Source: UBA12191 sp009937185
Lineage (GTDB): Bacteria > Planctomycetota > UBA8108 > UBA1146
NCBI GenBank assembly: GCA_938075155.1
Contig: CALJGL010000003.1
Coordinates: 1-23,612, forward strand
Length of the DNA: 23,612 nucleotides
Direction: 5' to 3'
Numbering within the stretch: the stretch's first letter is position 1; each line of letters begins with the position of its first letter. The notes below the pieces were generated by a model. The model worked only from the letters and a program-made list of their open reading frames with translations, did not search any database and was not told the DNA's origin. This document shows positions 1 through 6,891 of this stretch, piece by piece. The translations under genes were made by a program, and so were the position numbers.

Positions 1-1815
1 GTCGTCAAAGAGCAGGTGGGCTTGCTCTCCGAATACAACCGATCAAGCGGAGTTCGCACCTGGCAGTACGCCTATGTGAATATCCTGCTCGCCGAATATG
101 TGATCGCAACGGGAGATCGCAGCTTTGTTGAAAAAGGACTCGAGCGGATCACGCGGATGATCGTTGACGGCCAAAGCGTTGTCGGCTCATGGGGACACGG
201 CTTTATTGGCGGACCCCACAATCGTCTCGAAGGCTACGGCATGATGAATGCCCCTGGCATTCCGCTCACTTATTCTCTCGCTCTAGCTCAAAGGGCAAAG
301 ATCAACGTTCCAGGGATGGACAAAGCGTTACGAAAAAGCTTGGCTCTGATTCGCTTCTATGTTGATAAAGGGTCGATCCCTTATGGCGATCACAATCCTT
401 GGATCGAAACTCACTGCGACAATGGCAAAAACGAGATGGCCGCAGTCCTCTTTAATTTAGAAAGCGACGCCGAAGCCACCGAGTTTTTTTCCCACATGGC
501 GACCGCCTCTCACGGCGCCGAAAGAGATGAAGGACACACCGGCAACTTCTTTAATATGACCTGGGCTCTTCTAGGAGTGGCCCGCTCCGGCAAGCACGCC
601 ACTGGGGCATGGCTGGAAGAATTCGGCTGGCACTACGATCTCGCCCGACGCTGGGACGGCACCTTTCTTTATCAAGGTGCACCCACTCCGAAGCCTGAAT
701 CTTATCACCAGTGGGATTCAACCGGGGCTTACCTGCTCGCCTACTGCATGCCTCTGAAGAAAACCTACCTCACTGGACGTCGTAAAAGTCCAGCTCCCCA
801 GATCGATCGATCGACCGCCGAAAGCCTCGTCAAAGACGGACAAGGATGGACCAACAAAGACCGCAATAGTTTTTATCAAGCGATGGATACTACGACCTTA
901 ATCCAGCGACTGAAAAGTTGGTCGCCCGTCGTCAGAGAGCGAGCCGCGATGGAACTCGGTCGCAGAAACGAACCTGCGATCGTCCCAAGCCTCATTCAGT
1001 TACTCTCATCTAGAGATCTAGACGGCCAGATCGGTGCGTGCCAGGCCCTTAAATTTCAACGGGGACGAGCGGAGCCCGCGATCGCCGCCTTACGGAAAGC
1101 ATTTCGCTCTTCTGATCTTTGGTTGCGAGTGATGTCAGCAGAAGCCCTCGCCGCTATTGGCGAACCCGCGCGGAAAGTCGTCCCTGAATTACTTTCGCGC
1201 CTCTCTCTCAAAGCTTCTTCTAAAGATCCGCGCAACATGGAGCAGCGTTATTTAACGATAGCTCTTTTCAGTCAGCGGAACGGATTGATCGGTAAATCCT
1301 TGGAGTCGGTAGATTCAAAGATGCTGGTCAAAGCAGTGCGCGCCAGCCTGCTCAATCAAGATGGTCGTGCCCGCGGCGCGATCGCTACCGTCTACAAGAA
1401 CCTCTCCTTTAAGCAGTTAAAACCTCTGCTCCCCGCGATCCTCGAAGCCATCACTGTGCGGGCTCCTAGTGGCATCATGTTTGCTCATGAAATCCGAATG
1501 GCCGGCCTGGAGTTGTTTGCCACTCATAGAATCTCTGAAGGCATCGAGTTGTTGGCGGACTACGCACTCGACATGAAGCCTCACGCCAGTGAGCATCGCA
1601 TTATCAAGGTGATGGAGATGCTGGAAAAGTATGGCGCTCATGCCCAACGGGTCATTCCTCAACTGGAAGAACACGCCCAGTTTTTCGATGAGGGCCAACC
1701 CGACTTTCCGCTCACCTTGAGCCAAGGAAAAGCCCGGGTCGTTCGTGAAAGCATCGGTCGAATTCAAGCCTCCACGGCGCGTCCAAAATTGATGTCTCTC
1801 AAAAAAATACGGTAG
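1..1815 (+). CDS. HEAT-repeat protein with N-terminal alpha/alpha toroid-like domain (DUF6288-like), 5' end missing
   Basis: The reading frame is open from the first base, so the true start lies upstream; the GTG at 16 is internal. About 604 residues are visible. The first ~270 are rich in aromatic and glycine-containing helices (YNRSSGVRTWQYAY, GHGFIGGPHNRLEGYGMM, HTGNFFNMTWALLG), resembling the alpha/alpha-toroid DUF6288 proteins of Planctomycetes and Verrucomicrobia. From about base 890 to 1230 the protein changes to HEAT-type helical pairs (VVRERAAMELGRR, IVPSLIQLL, LWLRVMSAEALAAIGEPA), and more irregular helical repeats follow to the end. HEAT repeats are scaffolds for protein binding. 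No catalytic motif is obvious and the signal-peptide region is not in view. It ends 118 bases before the decayed ABC gene, and the Fur-type promoter between them suggests it is not part of that unit. The family assignment is by resemblance; the HEAT part is more certain than the DUF number. Confidence 0.75.
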   Translation, partial: VVKEQVGLLSEYNRSSGVRTWQYAYVNILLAEYVIATGDRSFVEKGLERITRMIVDGQSVVGSWGHGFIGGPHNRLEGYGMMNAPGIPLTYSLALAQRAKINVPGMDKALRKSLALIRFYVDKGSIPYGDHNPWIETHCDNGKNEMAAVLFNLESDAEATEFFSHMATASHGAERDEGHTGNFFNMTWALLGVARSGKHATGAWLEEFGWHYDLARRWDGTFLYQGAPTPKPESYHQWDSTGAYLLAYCMPLKKTYLTGRRKSPAPQIDRSTAESLVKDGQGWTNKDRNSFYQAMDTTTLIQRLKSWSPVVRERAAMELGRRNEPAIVPSLIQLLSSRDLDGQIGACQALKFQRGRAEPAIAALRKAFRSSDLWLRVMSAEALAAIGEPARKVVPELLSRLSLKASSKDPRNMEQRYLTIALFSQRNGLIGKSLESVDSKMLVKAVRASLLNQDGRARGAIATVYKNLSFKQLKPLLPAILEAITVRAPSGIMFAHEIRMAGLELFATHRISEGIELLADYALDMKPHASEHRIIKVMEMLEKYGAHAQRVIPQLEEHAQFFDEGQPDFPLTLSQGKARVVRESIGRIQASTARPKLMSLKKIR

Positions 1816-1852
1816 TCACCTCCCTATCTTTTCGCCTATCCCACAGAACTCG

Positions 1853-1880
1853 TTGACCCTTAGTGATAAATGATTATCAT
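1853..1880 (+). promoter_or_regulatory. Predicted sigma70-type promoter of the ABC relic-fur-merC unit
   Basis: TTGACC (1853-1858) and TATCAT (1875-1880) each match the -35 and -10 consensus in five of six positions and are separated by 16 bases. The -10 lies about 53 bases before the ATG at 1934. The Fur-type palindrome at 1868-1882 covers the spacer end and the -10 box, the usual arrangement for a repressed metal-responsive promoter. Inferred from sequence only. Confidence 0.5.
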
Positions 1881-1882
1881 TT
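1868..1882. promoter_or_regulatory. Fur/Zur-type operator
   Basis: AAATGATTATCATTT is a perfect 7-1-7 inverted repeat around a single central base. It matches the general Fur-superfamily box architecture, whose classical iron-box core is TGATAATnATTATCA, and it overlaps the predicted -10 box. A Fur-family regulator is encoded about 660 bases downstream, so autoregulation is plausible. Whether the metal is iron, zinc or another cannot be decided from the operator alone. Confidence 0.65.
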
Positions 1883-1933
1883 CTTATATCAGTTCTAATT
1901 CTTCCGATAAAACCCTTCTGTAGAGGCTTTGGC

Positions 1934-2495
1934 ATGATTGAGACCCAGGAAGTCAGTAAATCATACGGGACCAGCCAGGCCCTCCGTGCGCTCACCCTGA
2001 CCGTGAATCCGGGAGAGGTTTTGGGTCTATTGGGCCCCAATGGCGCTGGCAAAACTACGACGATTCACCGGCGTGTAGGCTTTTTAAAGCCGGATTCGAG
2101 GTCGGCGATGATCGAAGGGATCGATATCGTCAAGAATCCTGACGGTGCCCGTAGCCGCCTGAGATACGTTCCAAAAAACGCAGCTCTGGTGGGGCTGAAG
2201 TTCCAAAAAGATGCTCTGACGAAGAAAATAGTCGCCTCTGGGCTCGCCCCTGAAGCGATCAACCGACGCGTCGCCACCTCAATAAATGCCAAAGCACTCG
2301 TGCTCGATGAGCCAACTTCGGGATTGGATCCCCATGCCAGTCACGAACTGTCGATGCTGGTTCGCAAGGTCGCCGATGAGGGTACTACAGGACTGATGAA
2401 GTCCTCGATCTCTTCTGAGCAAAGGAATCCTGCGACCGGTTGGCTTTCTCGAACAAGGAAGATTAGGGAAAGAAATACGAGAGTCGTTTAAATAA
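1934..2495 (+). pseudogene. Decayed ABC-transporter ATP-binding protein
   Basis: The N-terminal half reads as an ABC-2/NatA-GldA-type ATPase: Walker A GPNGAGKTTT at about residues 36-45, then GFLKPDS and a Q-loop-like stretch. Walker B and D-loop (VLDEPTSGLDPHAS) follow after only about 60 residues. The LSGGQ-type signature helix that must lie between them is missing, so the region looks internally deleted. The C-terminal end is frameshifted. The expected switch-H region can be pieced together from three frames: SSE in the ORF frame near 2411-2419, AKESCDRLA in the next frame (2419-2445), and FLEQGRLGKEIRESFK in the third (2445-2492, stop TAA 2493-2495). The 185-residue ORF ending at 2491 is therefore not a functional ATPase. 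No permease gene is adjacent. It lies directly behind the Fur-type promoter, which suggests it was once a metal-regulated transporter component. A sequencing or assembly error could explain the two 3' shifts but not the missing signature. Confidence 0.8.
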
Positions 2496-2517
2496 CCGTA
2501 CTTTCCGTTTGAATAAC
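2485..2517 (+). repeat. Pair of 12-bp direct repeats with 21-bp period upstream of fur
   Basis: CGTTTAAATAAC (2485-2496) and CGTTTGAATAAC (2506-2517) differ at one base and start 21 bases apart, two turns of the helix. They sit in the gap between the ABC relic and the Fur-family gene. They may be a regulator site or an old duplication; the sequence does not decide. Confidence 0.5.
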
Positions 2518-2545
2518 TGAATAGGAATTGAATATCGTAAACAGG

Positions 2546-2926
2546 ATGAGCAGATCCAGCAAAAAACACGAACTGGTCCTTCAGACCCTCACCGCTTCTT
2601 CGGGCCCCATGTCTGCCAATGAGATTTGGGAACGATTGAGATCTATCAACGATCGCCAGAACATCGGTATCGCGACTGTTTACCGATCCCTTAGCCGCGG
2701 AGTAGAAGAAGGACAACTGATTTCGGTTGAACTCGAATCGGGGTCGATCCGATACGAGATGGCAAACCTCGATCACCATCACCATTTCCTCTGTTCCGAC
2801 TGTAGCCGTGCCTTTGATGTCGAAGGTTGTGTCCGCAATCTGGAAAAGCTTCTGCCCTCTGGCTTTGAAATGACGAAACATGAGATCCTGCTCTATGGCA
2901 GGTGTGCTGAATGTCGAGTGGCATAA
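2546..2926 (+). CDS. Fur-family metalloregulator (Fur/Zur-like)
   Basis: A 126-residue protein with the Fur layout: an N-terminal winged helix (ANEIWERL, then IGIATVYRSLSRG as recognition helix around residues 40-52), a hinge, and a C-terminal metal-binding dimerisation domain. It contains an HHHHFLC stretch (residues 77-83) and two CxxC pairs, C83/C86 and C120/C123, which in this family bind a structural zinc. It is slightly shorter than classical Fur (about 140-150). I chose the ATG at 2546; a TTG at 2528 in frame would add six residues, and neither has a well-spaced ribosome site. It acts as a metal-sensing DNA-binding repressor, and the Fur-type box at 1868-1882 is a candidate target. Its stop overlaps the merC ATG by one base (TAATG), so the two are translationally coupled. 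Fur versus Zur is undecided; the link to a heavy-metal-type membrane protein mildly favours a non-iron role. Confidence 0.88.
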   Translation: MSRSSKKHELVLQTLTASSGPMSANEIWERLRSINDRQNIGIATVYRSLSRGVEEGQLISVELESGSIRYEMANLDHHHHFLCSDCSRAFDVEGCVRNLEKLLPSGFEMTKHEILLYGRCAECRVA

Positions 2927-3480
2927 TGGAAAACCTGAACCTCACTGAGTCTACAAATTCTTCAGATACAGAAGAGCGTTGGGACAAAATCGGCGGCTGG
3001 GCTTCATCCGCCTGTGCTGTCCATTGCCTGATTTCACCTCTCCTCTTTCTTTCTATTCCCGCATTCGCAGAGATTTGGGCGCACCCCGCATCTCATGCCT
3101 TGATGGCCATCGGCGTTGTTCCATTGGCGCTCACTGTTGTGATCTTCGGATACCAAAAACACCGCCGCAAATGGGTGCTTTTTTCTGCCCTCGTTGGAAT
3201 CTTGTTTATTCTTTTTGGCAGCGCCCTGCCGTATATCCCGGAAACCGCAGAAGCAAACGACTCCGACCCACTTGATGCGGTGGCTGCCAACGAACCGTGT
3301 GAATGCTGCCCCTCCATCCTGACCGATACAGACGGTGCCACGAAACTGCACTGGCCCCCAGCAGGGGTCGCCACTGTTGCCGGAAGTGGCTTTCTCATCG
3401 CGGCTCACTGGGGGAATCGACGTTGTAGCAAACGCTGTTGCAGAAATAAGACCGGAACCTGCCAGAACAACCGTGAATAA
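2926..3480 (+). CDS. MerC-domain membrane protein
   Basis: A 184-residue protein with four predicted membrane helices (about residues 27-49, 57-75, 83-103, 145-161), as in MerC-type metal transporters. The first helix carries the Cys-Ala-Val-His-Cys motif (C30, H33, C34) typical of MerC-domain proteins. The loop before helix 4 has a CECC cluster (125-128), and the tail after it has five further cysteines (RRCSKRCCRNKTGTC), all possible metal ligands. The start at 2926 overlaps the fur stop by one base; an in-frame ATG at 2911 would overlap fur by 16 bases. MerC of mercury operons imports Hg(II), but no merR, merA or merT/P is present here. The coupling to a Fur-family gene suggests a role in homeostasis of a biological metal such as zinc. 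That last point is inference. It converges on the methyltransferase gene seven bases away. Confidence 0.8.
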   Translation: MENLNLTESTNSSDTEERWDKIGGWASSACAVHCLISPLLFLSIPAFAEIWAHPASHALMAIGVVPLALTVVIFGYQKHRRKWVLFSALVGILFILFGSALPYIPETAEANDSDPLDAVAANEPCECCPSILTDTDGATKLHWPPAGVATVAGSGFLIAAHWGNRRCSKRCCRNKTGTCQNNRE

Positions 3481-3487
3481 AAAGCAC

Positions 3488-4195
3488 TCACTGGCGGATA
3501 GATCCACGTTTCCCGAAGTAGAGCCAATCGGTCTGGACCTGGTCGATCAGTTCATTCTCGTGTCGTACCGGTTCCACTTGGACCTCATCGAAAACCTGAT
3601 TCATCGCGGCCGTCAGAGAATCACTCTCTTCGTAAGACCAGACCCCTAGAACCCCGCCCACTTGCAGATGTTGGCTAGCACTTCGAAGACCCGCTTCGCT
3701 GTAGAAGCTCGCATCAACCGTACCTAATCGATCATCCGGAGAATGATCGATGTCGATAAGAATCACGTCATGTCGAGTGGCTGGGGGGCCGGCTAGGCGC
3801 TGATAGGCATCGCCCTCGCCCGCTGCGAATCGATCGTCTTTATTGAGCTCCCCTGACAAGGGGACGAGGCCGTCCTGCAACCAATCGATCACCTGAGGCA
3901 AAATTTCTACCACTTCGAGTGACTGAACTTGCCCCGTATCTAGTGCCGCCTTCGCGGTGTAACCAAGCCCTAGTCCGCCGACCAGCACATCGAGATCAGT
4001 GCCGCCGTGCATCTCGATTCCAATTCGTGACAGAGCTCTCTCAGAATCCGTGTGGTAGCTCGACATCAAGAACTCGTGATTCAGGGTGATCTCAGTGACA
4101 AAAGTGCCGGGTCGAGAGAGGAGTTCCCGCTTACGTAAGCACAAAACCCCGAGAGGAGTCTCTTCATAGGCAAGAATTTGTATTGAAGAGGACAT
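3488..4195 (-). CDS. Spermidine-synthase-like SAM-dependent methyltransferase-fold protein
   Basis: A 235-residue protein starting at ATG 4195, preceded by a G-rich ribosome-site-like stretch. An in-frame extension to 4444 would run through the tRNA-Ser gene and is not credible. The Rossmann motif I is clear (DVLVGGLGLGYTAK, residues 69-82), followed by an acidic residue at the end of strand 2 (LEVVEI, 93-98) and a later strand with aspartates (VILIDIDHSPDD, 144-155). This is the spermidine synthase / PABS-like arrangement. The N-terminal 40 residues form the short beta-rich domain seen in such proteins. It may methylate or aminopropylate a small molecule, but the substrate cannot be read from the sequence. 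It lies 181 bases downstream of the tRNA on the same strand, and its 3' end faces merC. Confidence 0.78.
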   Translation of the reverse strand: MSSSIQILAYEETPLGVLCLRKRELLSRPGTFVTEITLNHEFLMSSYHTDSERALSRIGIEMHGGTDLDVLVGGLGLGYTAKAALDTGQVQSLEVVEILPQVIDWLQDGLVPLSGELNKDDRFAAGEGDAYQRLAGPPATRHDVILIDIDHSPDDRLGTVDASFYSEAGLRSASQHLQVGGVLGVWSYEESDSLTAAMNQVFDEVQVEPVRHENELIDQVQTDWLYFGKRGSIRQ

Positions 4196-4376
4196 CGACC
4201 CCCTTGAGGCAAGAAGAAATCTACACTCCCCGTGGGGGGGCCCGCATCGTCGACAATCCCATTCTTTCATCTGCCGGCTCGGTATATCGATACAAGCCGC
4301 ACTGCTGCGCACGCACCAACCAACCGCAGGCATAAAAAGCAGCTCGTTAAACCCAACACAACTCAGAAAATATGAC

Positions 4377-4466
<90 letters not shown>

Positions 4467-4712
4467 GCACACTATCAGATCGGGATCAACAGAAACGGGC
4501 CTTCAAGGCCAGGCGACAAAAATGTCGCCCTTCATCACTGCTAACTGACAAGAAGCGTATTCTTTCATGACAGAGAGAGTATGTTAGCCACCCTAGCTGA
4601 TCCTGACAAGCGAACCCGATATCAGAACGACCCCTTGCATCAGGGCAGAGATTCTCGTTACTCTCCACCATCTCTCCGGGAACGTTATGTAAAATCAACA
4701 CGCGAGGTAACC

Positions 4713-6053
4713 ATGAGCACTTCCGCCGCAGACAGATCGCACGAGGAACAGTTCCTCACGGTTCTGAGGCGGGAAATCCCCCAAAATGAACGATCTATCT
4801 GGCTCGATGGTGTCGAATTCCACATCTCAGAAGATACCGTTCAAATCACAGCTCCCAGCAAACCTCAAATTCAAGTGATTGAAACGCGTTGGTCTGAAAT
4901 CGTCCGTAAAGCGGCTATTGAAATCCACCCCGATTGTCAGGGGCGAGTTCAATATCACTTTCTGGAAAGTCGCAGCTCTAAATCAAGGGTCGCTGACACT
5001 GAAACCTATCCCGAATCGGGACAACCCGCGCAACCTGAGAAACTTCGCCCTGGATTAACCTTTGATCACTTTATCACGGGACCATCCAACCAACTGGCCC
5101 ATGCCGCGGCTATTGCGTGTGCGGAAAATCCAGGCAACGCCTACAATCCATTTTTCATACATGGGTCCGTAGGGCTTGGCAAAACCCACCTCTTACAAGC
5201 CATCGCTCATCGCCTTGCTGAGCGTGGCCTAAAAAAAGTGGTCGTGATCTCATGCGCCTCTTTCACAAATGAGTTCATCTCTGCTCTTTCAACACAAAAG
5301 ATTGACCGCTTCCGAGAGCACTACCGCAGCGCCGATGCCTTATTGATCGACGACATTCAATTCCTCTGCGACAAAGAGCGAACCCAAGAAGAATTCTTTC
5401 ATACTTTCAACGACATCTACAATCGAGAGCAGCAGATCGTACTCACCTCAGACGCCCCGCCTATGGCGATTGAAGGCCTTTCAGAGCGCTTAGTGTCTCG
5501 TTTTCGGCTCGGCCTTGTCGTTCAACTAGAAGCACCTGACCTAGAGACCCGGATGGCCATCGTTCAGCGAAAAATGGTGAGCAGAAACCTCGAACTTCCC
5601 CAAGAAGTCGTGGAGCAAATAGCCGTGCGCATCATCGATAACGTCCGCGAACTTGAAGGCGCTGTCTTGAGAATAGAAAGCATGATTCGACATGAAGGTG
5701 TCTCAGCGAGCCCTGATCATGTGAGCTCTGCGCTAGATGAACTATTCGGGACTGAAACTCGGCGAATGGATCTCACAACCATTGAAAAGACGGTGTGTGA
5801 ATACTATTCCGTGACGCCCGAGCAACTCAGCTCCTCGCGAAGAACTCGGTCGATCGTATTGCCACGCCAGGTCTGCATGTTCCTTGGCCGCATTTGGACC
5901 GACTGCTCGTTGGGGGAAATCGGCCAACACTTCGGCGGCAGAGACCACACCACGGTCATGCACTCTATCGATAAGATCAGGACGAACGTCAGTGAAAACA
6001 CTACGCTTCGAAGAGATATAGAATCCCTCGAAGCGGCTCTTCGCCAAATATAA
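4713..6053 (+). CDS. dnaA: Chromosomal replication initiator DnaA
   Basis: A 446-residue DnaA. The ATG at 4713 has a good ribosome site (GAGGT, five bases upstream); the frame is open to 4581 but that 44-residue extension has no family counterpart. Domain I covers about residues 10-85, and a short variable linker follows. The AAA+ domain begins near LTFDHFITGPSNQLAH, with Walker A GSVGLGKT (151-158), Walker B LLIDDIQF (210-217) and a conserved SRF box (SERLVSRFRLGL). Domain IV ends the protein with the DNA-binding signature FGGRDHTTVMHS (407-418). It binds DnaA boxes as an ATP-bound filament and opens the origin. Two perfect boxes lie 400-480 bases downstream. The gene reads toward the putative origin, and its + strand is C-rich, opposite to dnaN, so it appears to be replicated head-on. 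Confidence 0.97.
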   Translation: MSTSAADRSHEEQFLTVLRREIPQNERSIWLDGVEFHISEDTVQITAPSKPQIQVIETRWSEIVRKAAIEIHPDCQGRVQYHFLESRSSKSRVADTETYPESGQPAQPEKLRPGLTFDHFITGPSNQLAHAAAIACAENPGNAYNPFFIHGSVGLGKTHLLQAIAHRLAERGLKKVVVISCASFTNEFISALSTQKIDRFREHYRSADALLIDDIQFLCDKERTQEEFFHTFNDIYNREQQIVLTSDAPPMAIEGLSERLVSRFRLGLVVQLEAPDLETRMAIVQRKMVSRNLELPQEVVEQIAVRIIDNVRELEGAVLRIESMIRHEGVSASPDHVSSALDELFGTETRRMDLTTIEKTVCEYYSVTPEQLSSSRRTRSIVLPRQVCMFLGRIWTDCSLGEIGQHFGGRDHTTVMHSIDKIRTNVSENTTLRRDIESLEAALRQI

Positions 6054-6451
6054 ATTTACATCTTTCCTCTGCGAGACAGCGAATACCGTCGTGACACATC
6101 GACCGCTATCCCGACCGATCCAATAGACCCTCTCTATGTGTGGCAAGAAACATCGCCTGAAGCGCGACTTGTTTTTTTCTTCCTAAGATCACAGAATGAG
6201 TATCTTCTTATGGGTATCTTTTTGAGTCCTCACTGAAACACTCACGTAAGCACGCTTCGCTTTGAGATCTCCTTAAGACGATACGACAAAGACCCCATCG
6301 GCCCCGAAGACAGATGGTGGAAAACGTGAACGTAAGATCAGGAACGTCTGACCATCTCTAGGGGAGGAAACATTCGCTATGAGACCCTGGTCAAAGAGCG
6401 GTGGGGATATCTCTAGGGACACCACCAGAAGCCGCACCAACTCCCTTCAAG

Positions 6452-6460
6452 TTATCCACA
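6452..6460 (+). promoter_or_regulatory. DnaA box
   Basis: TTATCCACA, identical to the consensus R-type DnaA box, first of two on the + strand in the dnaA-dnaN gap. Confidence 0.85.
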
Positions 6461-6526
6461 GCCGCCGGCGATTCCATCAGCACATAAAGGATATAAAATA
6501 AAAGACTTACAGAAACGCAGCGAACT

Positions 6527-6535
6527 TTATCCACA
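6527..6535 (+). promoter_or_regulatory. DnaA box
   Basis: TTATCCACA, a second perfect consensus box in the same orientation, immediately before the longest AT-rich stretch of the gap. Confidence 0.85.
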
Positions 6536-6891
6536 CTTAAAGGGCCTTAGATGAGCAAGACTGAGAATTTTTCAATTATTATTACAATTCATCCTTCTCC
6601 AGGAGGCCTATTTATTGTTCAAAAATCGATTTGTAAGTCACTGATTTTAAAGCACTTATGTCATCGATTTTATTCATACATCTCGTTGCTCCTATGGATG
6701 GAGTCACCTAGAATAAGGCATGTCCACGAGGAGGGGCATAGACTGGGCTGAAACGGGTGTGTGTTTATTCTTCGACCGTGATCACGTACAGCCCCCCCTT
6801 CTTGGCTCCCAGAGCTGTTTCCTTTCTTCAGAATGGGATTCTTTGGAGCTGAAACCGTAAAGTAAACACGACGACGTTAGAAAGAGGCGAA

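Larger units (their letters stand above)
6440..6700. other. oriC: Putative chromosomal replication origin (oriC)
   Basis: Two perfect TTATCCACA DnaA boxes in the same orientation lie 75 bases apart. AT-rich DNA lies between them (around 6480-6515) and again after the second (around 6565-6680), the latter being a candidate unwinding element. The location between dnaA and dnaN is the commonest bacterial origin site. Strand composition also changes across this gap: in 60-base samples I counted C 21, G 9 at 5041-5100 (in dnaA) and C 7, G 22 at 7021-7080 (in dnaN), as expected at a bidirectional origin. The limits given are approximate. Confidence 0.8.
6054..6891. other. dnaA-dnaN intergenic region (838 bp)
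   Basis: No credible gene is seen here. Besides the putative oriC described separately (about 6440-6700), it holds a 7-bp inverted repeat AGATGGT/ACCATCT (6312-6318 and 6351-6357) and a 10-bp direct repeat ATCTCTAGGG (6354-6363 and 6409-6418). The last ~130 bases before dnaN must carry the dnaN ribosome site (AGAGG, five bases before the ATG) and probably its promoter, but no convincing -35/-10 pair stands out. Confidence 0.7.

Noticed and set aside
2279..2881. 200-residue minus-strand frame opposite the ABC relic and fur
   Set aside because: The + strand carries recognisable Fur and ABC motifs; the minus frame has no recognisable content.
4581..4712. 44-residue extension of DnaA from the ATG at 4581
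   Set aside because: The ATG at 4713 has a clear GAGGT ribosome site and gives the usual DnaA N-terminus.
6551..6751. 66-residue open frame in the dnaA-dnaN gap
   Set aside because: It lies in the AT-rich part of the putative oriC, has no ribosome site and its sequence does not look like a protein.
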